A stretch of 48,778 bases of DNA from an uncultured Gammaproteobacteria bacterium (lineage in GTDB: Bacteria; Pseudomonadota; Gammaproteobacteria; SZUA-229), in assembly GCA_913065105.1 (NCBI GenBank), contig CAJXZZ010000012.1, positions 1 to 48,778 of the forward strand, in the 5' to 3' direction. Shown here piece by piece: positions 37,064 to 45,957 of this stretch. Position 1 is the first letter of the stretch, and each line of letters opens with the position of its first letter. The translations under genes and the position numbers were made by a program. The notes under the pieces were generated by a model. That model was not told the DNA's origin, did not search any database, and saw only the letters and a list, made by a program, of their open reading frames with translations.

Positions 37064-39268
37064 TTACGCAGCAAGACAGTTCATAACTTGTCCTAAAGCA
37101 TGATCAAATGTAGAGTGATCTGCTAATATGCGAGAACGATTATCTTCAAGTTCTTTGGCAAATTCTTCGGCATCTTTTTCAATAACTTTAATACCTTTTC
37201 TATCTACAAATATCAGCTGCGCAGCGTCAGTCAGAATAACTGAAAGTTTTAGTCGTCTTATCGCTTTATCTTCGCCATTATATATTTCATACCAGACACC
37301 TGGTTTTGTGCTGTTGCTTAACTGAGATATTTTCTGTTTTGCAACTTCTATTTGTTGCTGTATCTGTAGTAATTCTTCCTCAGTGTCTGTGCCTGAATCA
37401 TCGGTTAACTGTTCGTCAGACAATTCGTTATTATCTTCATCAACAACTTTTAGCCCGTACTCATCAATCATTGCTGAAAAATATTTTTTTAGTTCAGATA
37501 TTTGGCTGGATATGTCATTTTTATCTTGCTGCGTTTCGTAAAGCTCATCATTTACTGCTTCGATTAATGCCATATGATTATTTTGAACCAGATTGAATTG
37601 AGTCTGAAAACGAATAGGTTGCATGCATTTAAGCAGGAGCTTAAGTAGTAGGACAGACTGTAACCATTGTTCGCTATCACGACCATGTCTTAGATAGCGA
37701 TTTAGCATCAATGTAGACCAATGTTTTAAAACAAGAGGCCTTACATTGCTTGGTATTTTTTTATCACATGAAATCATTTTTAACTGAGTGATAACGATGT
37801 GACGTGCGTGTTCCTGTAGTACTTGTTTTTGTTGTTGTTTTTCAGTCTCTGCTGTCAGTGTCTCTTCTTTTTGAATTATAATTTCTAATTCATCAACCGC
37901 TTTTTCAAAAGCTGCTATATCTACATCAAAGTCATCGAGGATGGCGTCAACAATGGTTTCTAATTGACTATAAAGACGGTCTTCTTCACTATTGATGCCT
38001 CTGCCTGCGGCAGTAAGTAGATCCACTGTTGCTCTGGCGGGATGTTCATCTTCTTGAAATATGGTGTTGTCGTTCATTGCGACTTTCATTACGGGAACTT
38101 GCAGCTGGTAAATCAGATTAGTCATTATGTCTGATACTGTAGCGTCATCTGCTATAGCACCAAACATCATGCCAACAAAATCAATACTTCTTTCATCAAG
38201 TAGGTTTACCTGTTTATCTAATACGCCACCATTTTCATTACTTATACTATTAAGCAATTCCTGTTTGATTTCTTCTGGCGTTATAGTTCCAGCTTTACCA
38301 TGTAAAGAGGCTAATTTGTATTGTAATTTCGATAGTGCTTTAACAACTTCTTTTCTTTCGTAACAGTTCTTTCCGTCAAGGTCATGCTGTGTTGGTGCTC
38401 GTAAGAACGACTCGGGTAGATCGATCTCATCGCCAGTAATAGTCATTTCACCGGTCATGAACTCGTTTACAACTCGGCTGATATCTTCCTTGGTTCTGGG
38501 GATGAAGTTAGTGGCTACTTTTTCATTTGGATCATAATATGTGGCCACTCGTGATGAAACTTCTTCTTCCATATGCTCGACTTCTTCACTTTTTGTCGTC
38601 TGCATAATAATTTCGGGCATGATGCCATTATCAATAAATATTTGATTAATGGTTTTATACATTACGCCAAGTTTTGAACAGACTTCCTGATCAAATAACT
38701 TGTAAAATATTAATTTAACTTCTATTGAGATCTCGATATTTTTAATGGTCTTTTGGAATATCTCACAGATGTGCTTTGGATCCAATGCCTCTTTATCAAA
38801 GATATTTTCATACATGATCTCAAGGTATTCGAGTCGCGTTTCAAGGTGATTAACTTCTACACCGTAAAGACTCATGGCTTTTGAGTGCATTGTGGTTATA
38901 GCCACCATCTCTTCCATTTCATCCTGATCGACCAGTCTTAAGTTCTCATCGTTATCAGTTTCTGTAGTTGTTTGTGATACGATTAAAGAATTATTTAAAT
39001 TCACAAAGAAGCAGTGGCTGATGTTGTTTCTTTCAGTACGGAATATTTTGGTGCTGTCCATGTATTTCATACGTTCTTCATCACTTTTCGCACTGTCTGC
39101 ATGATCGAATAATTTATCATTAGCAGTGGTCAGCATTTGATTCATTAAAACCAGCACGTGGTCGTTGACGCAGTTAATTACCTTGTCAATGATGTTTTTA
39201 TAACTGTCAGTAGATTTGTTTGCTGAACTGGTGGAATCTTGTGAAGTATTATTTTGTTGTAAATCCAT
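37064..39268 (-). CDS. DUF1631 family protein
   Basis: This is a large cytoplasmic protein of unknown function common in Gammaproteobacteria. The 734 residues are mostly helical and acidic, with no membrane segment. The N-terminal third contains the family pattern around TANDKLFDHADSAKSDEERM. A coiled-coil-like stretch rich in Glu and Gln lies near residues 600-650. The C-terminal end resembles a small beta-barrel (GVWYEIYNGEDKAIRRLKLS then LIFVDRKGIKVIE). Some relatives are linked to PilZ-like or surface-behaviour functions, but I cannot assign one here. Confidence 0.8.
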   Translation of the reverse strand: MDLQQNNTSQDSTSSANKSTDSYKNIIDKVINCVNDHVLVLMNQMLTTANDKLFDHADSAKSDEERMKYMDSTKIFRTERNNISHCFFVNLNNSLIVSQTTTETDNDENLRLVDQDEMEEMVAITTMHSKAMSLYGVEVNHLETRLEYLEIMYENIFDKEALDPKHICEIFQKTIKNIEISIEVKLIFYKLFDQEVCSKLGVMYKTINQIFIDNGIMPEIIMQTTKSEEVEHMEEEVSSRVATYYDPNEKVATNFIPRTKEDISRVVNEFMTGEMTITGDEIDLPESFLRAPTQHDLDGKNCYERKEVVKALSKLQYKLASLHGKAGTITPEEIKQELLNSISNENGGVLDKQVNLLDERSIDFVGMMFGAIADDATVSDIMTNLIYQLQVPVMKVAMNDNTIFQEDEHPARATVDLLTAAGRGINSEEDRLYSQLETIVDAILDDFDVDIAAFEKAVDELEIIIQKEETLTAETEKQQQKQVLQEHARHIVITQLKMISCDKKIPSNVRPLVLKHWSTLMLNRYLRHGRDSEQWLQSVLLLKLLLKCMQPIRFQTQFNLVQNNHMALIEAVNDELYETQQDKNDISSQISELKKYFSAMIDEYGLKVVDEDNNELSDEQLTDDSGTDTEEELLQIQQQIEVAKQKISQLSNSTKPGVWYEIYNGEDKAIRRLKLSVILTDAAQLIFVDRKGIKVIEKDAEEFAKELEDNRSRILADHSTFDHALGQVMNCLAA

Positions 39269-39625
39269 TATTGTGTCCCAAATAAATACATCTGTGATCC
39301 ATTCCGAATCACAAATTAACGTAATTAATGTTTTTTTTCGTACAGGTAAAATGTACTATTTATTTATTTAGGGGCATTTATCGTTGTAAACTGATACGGA
39401 TATATCGATTTTTACAACGTTGAATAACTGATAACTATTTGAAGTTTTTATATTTAATAGTCATTCTTTTTGATGATTGACTATGTGTCTAAATATAGGC
39501 ATTAGGTGACATTTTTTCAACACTTTATGAGGAAAAGTCGACACTGGTGGCCTGATTTTCAGACAAACGGTAGATTTGTTTAAAAATCATCGACTTTGTG
39601 GCGAAATTTCTAATGATTTTGAGTC
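39269..39625. promoter_or_regulatory. 357-bp upstream region of the DUF1631 gene with a 9-bp inverted repeat
   Basis: No gene is seen. CGTTGTAAA (39382-39390) and TTTACAACG (39411-39419) form a perfect inverted repeat with a 20-nt spacer, about 115 bp upstream of the DUF1631 start. It could be an operator or a hairpin. The rest is AT-rich with short T-runs. Confidence 0.4.
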
Positions 39626-40009
39626 TTATCTAGGAGGTTTTTTTTGATTTTTCTGTAGCAGGTAATCATGGATGATTTGTAACTTTCCATCATCAACGAT
39701 AAGAAAATGAGGGGTTCCTTCTAATTCCTTATTATGTGCTCGCATCCAGTGATACATGGCAACGCTATCACCTTCAAAGGAATCAAACAGCAGGTTATAA
39801 GTTGTTACCAGCAGACTGGCTTGTCGCCAGGCTTCAGTGTTTTTTGTAATGCAGGTCTGTCCAGATGTTAACTCACCTATATCACCGCACTGTTGCCCCA
39901 GTATTCTTGCTAATTCAGCGTGGTACATGCCGAGTAGTTCAATGACCTGAACAACGGACTGAGACAGTTTGCGCTCATTCTCAGTGGCATTGATAATCTT
40001 AAAAACCAT
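39626..40009 (-). CDS. MbcA/ParS/Xre-antitoxin-like (DUF2384) protein
   Basis: The 127 residues have an all-helical N-terminus with a possible DNA-binding helix pair (about 15-45). The C-terminus resembles the DUF2384 antitoxin domain: ASLLVTTYNLLFDSF, MYHWMRAHNKELEGTPHFLI, and a final helix IIHDYLL. In that domain the W-M/L-x-x-x-N-x-x-L-x-G-x-P string is typical. No RES-type toxin gene is next to it, so it is either a solitary antitoxin or a regulator with this fold. Confidence 0.7.
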   Translation of the reverse strand: MVFKIINATENERKLSQSVVQVIELLGMYHAELARILGQQCGDIGELTSGQTCITKNTEAWRQASLLVTTYNLLFDSFEGDSVAMYHWMRAHNKELEGTPHFLIVDDGKLQIIHDYLLQKNQKKPPR

Positions 40010-40047
40010 AGAAAAAATCTATTATGAGGAAATCTACTGTTGGACGA

Positions 40048-40695
40048 TTAGATATAGACAGCAGTATCCCCTGCTTTCCATAATTCATGTTTTTGAAAAA
40101 CATCCTGAAACAGATCGGAGCTGATTAAGTCGCTTAACCATAGACGTACTCTGGGATACGGTGCCTGATCAAACCATTCTTTATCGACCAGTGAAAACTG
40201 TCTAATAAACGGAAAAACACCGATATCTGCCAGTGATAACTGATCTGCTAACAGGTAAGTGTTTTCAGTCAGCATGTCTTCAAGTTCTTCGATGAACTCT
40301 TCACATTTTTCCCGGTAGTATTCTTCGCTGTGTTCAGGATAGCGGTCTGCATACTTATAGTGATCAAGATCGGCTTTAAATGAATAATCATTGGTCTCGA
40401 TCAATATTTCGGCATCGAGTAAAAACGCATTATTCTCACCTAGCCAGTGATCGGGGTCGTTTTGAGCAAGCGCCCATTTGACGATATCCCAGCTTTCATC
40501 GATAGCGCTACCATCTGTTAACGCCAAAACAGGAACGGTCGCATGCTCGGACAGAGCTAAAGCCTGTTCTGGCATAGCGCTTAGTTCAACTTCGCGCAGC
40601 TCGACTTTTACCCCGGAGTTTTTTAACGCCATGTGCGCGCGCATACAATAGGGGCAGCGTCGAAAGCTGTATAAAACGGCTGTGTCCATGGTCAT
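40048..40695 (-). CDS. Glutathione S-transferase family protein
   Basis: The 215 residues comprise a glutaredoxin-like N-terminal domain with C14PYC17 and the VPVL/ESWDI glutathione-binding turns, and an all-helical C-terminal domain. The CPYC pair resembles GrxB-type and omega-like GSTs, suggesting thiol transfer rather than classical conjugation. It overlaps the SemiSWEET gene upstream by four bases, so translation is probably coupled. Confidence 0.86.
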   Translation of the reverse strand: MTMDTAVLYSFRRCPYCMRAHMALKNSGVKVELREVELSAMPEQALALSEHATVPVLALTDGSAIDESWDIVKWALAQNDPDHWLGENNAFLLDAEILIETNDYSFKADLDHYKYADRYPEHSEEYYREKCEEFIEELEDMLTENTYLLADQLSLADIGVFPFIRQFSLVDKEWFDQAPYPRVRLWLSDLISSDLFQDVFQKHELWKAGDTAVYI

Positions 40696-40952
40696 TTCTT
40701 ATCAAACAGGTATTTAAAAATGATGAGGATAATGCTCATCACACTGATAAGCCCGGCGCCAACGATCAATGGAATGTTTTGCGTCATCGATGCGTGCGCA
40801 ACCCAAAAGGCATTGCCTGCAACCGATATTATAAGCATGTACATTGAGACGTCATCAGTGTGACGTGTCTTAAATGCTTTAACTATCTGGGGAACGAGAA
40901 TCAGCGTGCATAGCAGTGAAGCGATCCAGCCTAATAAAACTTCTATAGTCAC
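40692..40952 (-). CDS. SemiSWEET-type PQ-loop transporter
   Basis: The 86-residue protein has three membrane helices and the PQ motif (LVPQIVKAFKT, about 20-30), matching bacterial SemiSWEETs that dimerise to move small sugars or related solutes. It sits between trhO and the GST gene, 11 bp and -4 bp away, in one minus-strand operon. The substrate is not predictable. Confidence 0.88.
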   Translation of the reverse strand: MTIEVLLGWIASLLCTLILVPQIVKAFKTRHTDDVSMYMLIISVAGNAFWVAHASMTQNIPLIVGAGLISVMSIILIIFKYLFDKK

Positions 40953-40963
40953 AAAATTATCCT

Positions 40964-41971
40964 TTATCGATGTTTTAAACTGGAGCGTCTGTTTTTTTCA
41001 CGTTGCACGTCTTTTTCATGTTTTCGTTGCAAACTAATGGCCTGCACATCGCCGCCGAGGTGTTCTTCACCGCGTGCCTTGGCGAGCTGTACCTGTCTTT
41101 CGCGTTCAGCAAATCGTTGTCGCTGCTGTTCAGATTTTTTATCATAACAACTCGGGCAACTGACCCCTTGCACGTATTTATCACTATTTTTATCTTCTTC
41201 GGTAATAGGCAGTCTACAGGCATGGCATTGATCATATGCGCCTTTTTCTAACTGGTGATTCACGCTGACACGATTATCAAACACAAAACATTCACCTTGC
41301 CAGAGTGATTCTTCTTCGGGTACGGTTTCCAGGTATTTTAAAATGCCACCCTGCAGGTGATAGACCTCTTCGAACCCCTGCTCTTTTAGATAAGCGGTGG
41401 ACTTTTCACAGCGGATGCCGCCGGTACAGAACATCGCTACTTTCTTCTGTTTTTTCGGATCCATGCTGGATTTTACGTAATCCGGGAACTGGCGAAACGT
41501 TTCTGTCTTAGGATCTTTCGCATTTTTGAAGGTACCGATGGCCACTTCATAATCATTGCGGGTGTCGATGAGGGTGACTTCTGGATCAGAGATTAAAGCA
41601 TTCCAGTCTTCGGGTTTCACATAAGTGCCCACTACCTGCTTTGGGTCTATGCCTTCGACACCCATGGTGACGATTTCTTTTTTTAGTTTTACGCAGCTAC
41701 GATAGAACGGCATGTCGGCATCAAAAGACTCTTTTGTTCGCAAATCTCTTAAACGTTCATCAGCACGTAACCAGGCATGCAGTTTTTCGATCGATTGTTT
41801 AGAGCCAGCAACGGTACCGTTGATACCTTCCTGCGCCAGCAACAAGGTGCCTCTGATATCGTTATCTATCATGAAGTCATGCAAAGGCTGACGTAATGCC
41901 TGGTAATTTTCAAGCGTGACAAAATGATATAGCGCAGATACAACGACCTGCTGATGCGGTGCTGGTGACAT
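40964..41971 (-). CDS. trhO: tRNA uridine-34 5-hydroxylase TrhO (YceA)
   Basis: TrhO hydroxylates U34 of some tRNAs to ho5U, using oxygen and a rhodanese-like domain. The 335 residues have the family N-terminus ([16 protein letters not shown], 41-56), a rhodanese domain with Cys182 in [11 protein letters not shown], and a zinc-ribbon-like Cys cluster (CHAC...CPSC). A basic C-terminal tail ends the chain. It is the first gene of a three-gene minus-strand operon with the SemiSWEET and GST genes. Confidence 0.94.
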   Translation of the reverse strand: MSPAPHQQVVVSALYHFVTLENYQALRQPLHDFMIDNDIRGTLLLAQEGINGTVAGSKQSIEKLHAWLRADERLRDLRTKESFDADMPFYRSCVKLKKEIVTMGVEGIDPKQVVGTYVKPEDWNALISDPEVTLIDTRNDYEVAIGTFKNAKDPKTETFRQFPDYVKSSMDPKKQKKVAMFCTGGIRCEKSTAYLKEQGFEEVYHLQGGILKYLETVPEEESLWQGECFVFDNRVSVNHQLEKGAYDQCHACRLPITEEDKNSDKYVQGVSCPSCYDKKSEQQRQRFAERERQVQLAKARGEEHLGGDVQAISLQRKHEKDVQREKNRRSSLKHR

Positions 41972-42124
41972 GATTATTTCTCTAATTAACCGGCTGGAGC
42001 GCTAATTAGGTATAAGCATGTCCAGAGCCAATCGGTGATTTTACCTTATTTTTAAGAAATGAAAAAACACACAATAAACTGTATCATTTGAAAACCAGAA
42101 TATTCTCAAAATAATAAAAATACT

Positions 42125-43465
42125 ATGCAAACCTTAAATGATCTGATTTCTTCCCTAAATGGCATCGTATGGGGGCCGTTGATGTTGATCCTTATATTAG
42201 GTACAGGTCTGTATCTGATGTATGGCCTGTCCTTTCTGCCCTTAAGACGTATTGGCTACGGCTTTAAATTACTCTGGCAAGGCCGGAAGCAAACAGGCGA
42301 AGGCGATATAGCGCCATTTAATGCGCTAATGACGTCACTATCCGCTACCATCGGCACCGGAAATATTGCCGGCGTGGCGACAGCTATATTCTTAGGGGGG
42401 CCCGGGGCTTTATTCTGGATGTGGTGCACTGCGCTGGTCGGTATGGCTACCAAATATGCCGAAGCGGTACTGGCGGTTAAATATCGAGAAGTCGATAAAA
42501 ACGGTTTACACATCGGTGGCCCGATGTTTTACATCAAAAATGGATTAAAACCGCATTGGGGGTGGTTAGGCACCTGTTTCGCAGTGTTCGGTGCACTGGC
42601 CGGTTTTGGTATCGGTAATACCATACAGGCTAACTCGGTTGCCGATGTCATCAATAACACGTTTAATGTACCCCATTGGCTTACCGGAGTAATCATCGCT
42701 GTACTCGCCGCACTGGTATTAGTGGGCGGTATCAAACGTATCGGTAGTGTCGCTGGCAAGCTGGTGCCGTTGATGGCTTTATCATATGTCATCGCTGGCC
42801 TGGTAATTCTCATCGGTAATTATGAAGCGCTGCCACACGCTATCTCACTTGTCTTTACTCATGCGTTTACCCCAACGGCAGCGACCGGTGGTTTTGCCGG
42901 TGCGGCGGTGTGGGCGGCCATCCGATTTGGTGTGGCGCGCGGTATCTTTTCCAATGAAGCCGGTTTAGGCAGTGCGCCTATCGCGCATGCGGCTGCGAGT
43001 ACCAACAGTCCGGTGCAACAGGGAACCATCGCCATGTTGGGCACCTTTATCGATACCATTATCCTGTGTTCGATTACCGGTCTGGTTATTATCACCACGG
43101 GTGTCTGGACAAGTGGCGAAACCGGTGCGAGTTTATCGTCAGCCGCCTTCGAAACTGCCCTGCCCGGCGTCGGCAGTTATATCGTCACCATCGGTTTAAG
43201 TATTTTTGCTTTTACTACCATCCTTGGCTGGAGTTTTTATAGCGAAAAGTGTGTTGAATATCTATTTGGTGAAAGCGCGATAAAATCATTTAGAATTTTA
43301 TGGATACTTGCCGTGCCTGTAGGCGCAACAGCCAGTCTGGATTTTATCTGGCTGGTGGCGGATACCTTAAACGCATTGATGGCGATACCCAACCTGGTCG
43401 CCTTGATACTATTGAGCCCGGTGGTTTTTAAATTAACCAAAGATCATTTCAACAATCTTTCATAG
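42125..43465 (+). CDS. Sodium:alanine symporter, AGCS family
   Basis: AGCS proteins import alanine or glycine with sodium or protons. The 446 residues have about eleven membrane helices. Family motifs include GDIAPFNALMTSLSATIGTGN, the IAGVATAIFLGGPGALFWMW helix, GGPMFYIKNG, and GIFSNEAGLGSAPIAHAAA. The length is standard. A TSUP permease gene follows after 29 bp in the same direction. Confidence 0.94.
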   Translation: MQTLNDLISSLNGIVWGPLMLILILGTGLYLMYGLSFLPLRRIGYGFKLLWQGRKQTGEGDIAPFNALMTSLSATIGTGNIAGVATAIFLGGPGALFWMWCTALVGMATKYAEAVLAVKYREVDKNGLHIGGPMFYIKNGLKPHWGWLGTCFAVFGALAGFGIGNTIQANSVADVINNTFNVPHWLTGVIIAVLAALVLVGGIKRIGSVAGKLVPLMALSYVIAGLVILIGNYEALPHAISLVFTHAFTPTAATGGFAGAAVWAAIRFGVARGIFSNEAGLGSAPIAHAAASTNSPVQQGTIAMLGTFIDTIILCSITGLVIITTGVWTSGETGASLSSAAFETALPGVGSYIVTIGLSIFAFTTILGWSFYSEKCVEYLFGESAIKSFRILWILAVPVGATASLDFIWLVADTLNALMAIPNLVALILLSPVVFKLTKDHFNNLS

Positions 43466-43494
43466 CTAGCAATAACCGATAGTTGTAAATTTTT

Positions 43495-44232
43495 ATGTTT
43501 GCTGAATTTTCAGTACTAGAAATAGTATTAACCGGCCTGTTGTTTATGTGGGCAGGTTTCGTTCGCAGTGGTCTGGGTTTTGGCGGCGCAGCTTTAGGTC
43601 TGCCCTTCATGTTGTTCATTTACGATCAGCCGCTTTACTGGTTACCCATCATCGGTGCTCACCTGTTATTTTTTACCTCATTAACATTACGCACCCGACT
43701 GAATAATGTTAACTGGCAATATTTAAAGTCATCACTTTTTTATATCATTCCACCGGCGTTGATCGGTGTGTTTGGTTTAGTGAATTTGCCTAATCTGTGG
43801 ATAGTAACTTTTATCTACAGCATCACCCTGCTCTACGCGGTGATGTGGTTATTTAATAAGAGTATTCATAGTGACAATAAATGGATTGATAAAGCATTAC
43901 TTATTTTTGGTGGGTATGTCGCCGGCACTTCGTTAACGGGTGCACCATTAATGGTGGCAGTCTATGTGCGTAATGTTAATCAATCACAATTACGTAATAC
44001 GCTATTTGTACTCTGGTTTATTTTAGTCGGCATAAAAATGACCACCTTTGCTGCGCTGGGTGTTGATCTAAATGTACTCACTGCGATTGTTCTTTTACCG
44101 GTAGCGGCGGTTGGGCATTTTATCGGTTTGAAAACACACGATAAAATTTTGCGGAATGATGTTTTGTTTAAGCGGGTTATTGGGGCGATGTTGGTGGTGG
44201 TTAGTGGGCTGGCACTTTGGAATTTGTACTAG
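43495..44232 (+). CDS. TSUP/TauE-SafE family permease
   Basis: The 245 residues have about eight membrane helices in two repeats, each opening with a Gly-rich segment (FVRSGLGFGGAALGLPF near 21-37; GGYVAGTSLTGAPLM near 139-153), as in the TSUP family. Members export sulfite, sulfoacetate, taurine-derived or other organic acids; the substrate here is unknown. The start is ATG 43495. It is the last plus-strand gene before a repeat-rich spacer. Confidence 0.88.
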   Translation: MFAEFSVLEIVLTGLLFMWAGFVRSGLGFGGAALGLPFMLFIYDQPLYWLPIIGAHLLFFTSLTLRTRLNNVNWQYLKSSLFYIIPPALIGVFGLVNLPNLWIVTFIYSITLLYAVMWLFNKSIHSDNKWIDKALLIFGGYVAGTSLTGAPLMVAVYVRNVNQSQLRNTLFVLWFILVGIKMTTFAALGVDLNVLTAIVLLPVAAVGHFIGLKTHDKILRNDVLFKRVIGAMLVVVSGLALWNLY

Positions 44233-44691
44233 TTATTGTATTTGGTTTTTTGGCACTTACGACTATTTTAAATTTAACTTGTGTTTTTTGCCTTTGACGG
44301 GCAAGTCGCTTTTCTTTCAATAGCAAAAGAAAAGTAACCAAAAGAATGCCATCCCGATTCGATTGCCCCGAGAAAAACACTCGGGGTGCCTGAATCCTCA
44401 GCTATTGCCTACGAGCCGCCTTGACGCGCTATCCGTGCGCGCAAGGCTAAATTCGCCTTCCCTGGCGAATTTACTCTACCAATAACTAAGCATTCAGCAA
44501 TCGAAAGGGGAATCTAAAAACAAATAAAGAAACAAATAAAGAAACAAAACGGTGGAGTCAAAATAAAAAAATAACAGCGGACATGGTTTGTGGTGAATGA
44601 TTACCGTTTGCCACCGACCACTTTAATTCCGTTTTATTGCGGCGTCACTATCGAACGACTTGTCACGGGACTGTACATTAAGCTGAGTTGT
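44233..44691. repeat. 458-bp spacer with four successive hairpins and a 12-bp tandem repeat
   Basis: No gene is seen. Hairpins are: CTTTTCTTT/AAAGAAAAG (44309-44317, 44326-44334); CCCCGAG/CTCGGGG with 7-nt loop (44366-44372, 44380-44386); GCCTTG/CAAGGC with an inner CGCGC/GCGCG stem (44418-44447); and TAAATTCGCC/GGCGAATTTA with a 6-nt loop (44448-44473). AAACAAATAAAG is then repeated twice with a third partial copy (44518-44548). The first part resembles an intergenic repeat widespread in Gammaproteobacteria and may also end the convergent transcripts. Confidence 0.65.
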
Positions 44692-45825
44692 TTACTGATA
44701 GCATTCCATACCTATACAGAGTACTGGAGGTGCCTTTGCTCTTTCTTCTTGTCCTCGTTTTTGTTCTAAAAGAGTCTTCTTTCGTTCCTTTTCAATGTTT
44801 TCAGGAAGATTCGGATTATTAAAGTCATTATCAGGATGACAGCTCGGTCCTGTAGTCATGCCGGTAATTATGAAATCGCTATATGGAATTCCCGTTGGTA
44901 TGATATACCCATCATCAAATGAAGGGCTCAACTCATATTTTCTGGAGACAGGGGCATCTTTAGAAATGATTTGAAATTCGTCTAGCGTTTCACCTGGCTT
45001 AACACCAGGCGCCCAGCCTACTTTATAACTATACAGGTTTGATGAACCAGAAATATGTCTGTACTCACCTATTCCACATTGGTAATGCTGTTTGTTGCTG
45101 TTAGATTTACTTTTAGGTCGATAGCCGTGACGTTCATCTGACAACCATTTACAGCTAACATCTATTTCAAATTTGGCTATCTCACCTTTATTAGAAATAC
45201 CAGACTTGATGCTGTAATCATAAACATATAGACCGTCCGTATTAACTGACCATTCACTGGTTATGACTGTATCAGACAAATCAGAATAAGGCACTTCGCC
45301 ATTAAAGACGGCTCTCTGCTCTTTGGTCAATTTATCAGTATTGAGTATTGGTGTTTCAATGCATGAAGGCGCTTTAATCTTACCTTCCCGAATAATTTCT
45401 CCATTCGTGTTTGTAACAGAATAAACACGCTCAATTGGTGTGTTTGGAGAATAAAACCAAACCGCTTGTTTTTGTTTATCCGGATGAAGTGACCACGATA
45501 AATTTTTTTTCGTTTTGTTATGGTCTTTAGATATATCCCAAAAACTAACATCTGTTGATGGTGTAGCCTTTGAGCAATCGATATCTAATTTAAACGAATC
45601 TAATTCCAGCTCGGTAAATACATAAACATATATAAAAACATCTCCCTCTCTAAGAGATTCATATTTATCTATATGAACGCTTACCGGTTCACTAAACAAA
45701 GAAAAGAAATGATCATCACTTTCTTTATCACCCCAGAAAGGATGCAAAGCCTGAATATAATGCGGGTCCGCGTTGCTTATTGATGAAAACAGAAAGAAAT
45801 ATAAAAGTAAGAATAATTGTTTCAT
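44692..45825 (-). CDS. Secreted protein of unknown function with two related Cys domains
   Basis: I do not recognise the family. The 377 residues start with a signal peptide (1-19, cut after SNA), so the protein is periplasmic or exported. Two stretches look homologous: one around 60-155, with FKLDIDC (Cys84) and APSC (Cys155), and one around 198-329, with FEIDVSC (Cys225) and GPSC (Cys329). Each pairs an early with a late Cys, suggesting one disulfide per beta-rich domain. An acidic/basic helical stretch (about 340-365) and a C-terminal CIGMEC motif end the chain. The start lies 27 bp from the IS110 left end, so its original promoter may have been displaced. Confidence 0.6.
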   Translation of the reverse strand: MKQLFLLLYFFLFSSISNADPHYIQALHPFWGDKESDDHFFSLFSEPVSVHIDKYESLREGDVFIYVYVFTELELDSFKLDIDCSKATPSTDVSFWDISKDHNKTKKNLSWSLHPDKQKQAVWFYSPNTPIERVYSVTNTNGEIIREGKIKAPSCIETPILNTDKLTKEQRAVFNGEVPYSDLSDTVITSEWSVNTDGLYVYDYSIKSGISNKGEIAKFEIDVSCKWLSDERHGYRPKSKSNSNKQHYQCGIGEYRHISGSSNLYSYKVGWAPGVKPGETLDEFQIISKDAPVSRKYELSPSFDDGYIIPTGIPYSDFIITGMTTGPSCHPDNDFNNPNLPENIEKERKKTLLEQKRGQEERAKAPPVLCIGMECYQ

Positions 45826-45866
45826 TTATAACCACATAGACATAATAACTTTCCGCTATTAGGAGC

Positions 45867-45957
45867 CGACCTCCGTCCTAAGCGTGGATTAACGCATGCG
45901 TCAGAGCCATAATAATTAAGGGCATAAGCCTATTAACAAACGGGATCGGAGGTCGAC
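45867..45957 (+). promoter_or_regulatory. Transposase leader with dyad covering the ribosome site
   Basis: CGACCTCCG (45867-45875) can pair perfectly with CGGAGGTCG (45947-45955), which contains the transposase Shine-Dalgarno sequence GGAGG (45948-45952), five bases before ATG 45958. A 10-bp palindrome ACGCATGCGT (45892-45901) lies in the loop. Transcripts entering from outside would have their ribosome site masked. Confidence 0.5.

Noticed and set aside
44518-44548. Short direct repeats as a possible CRISPR remnant
   Set aside because: Two and a half adjacent 12-bp units without spacers are a simple tandem repeat.
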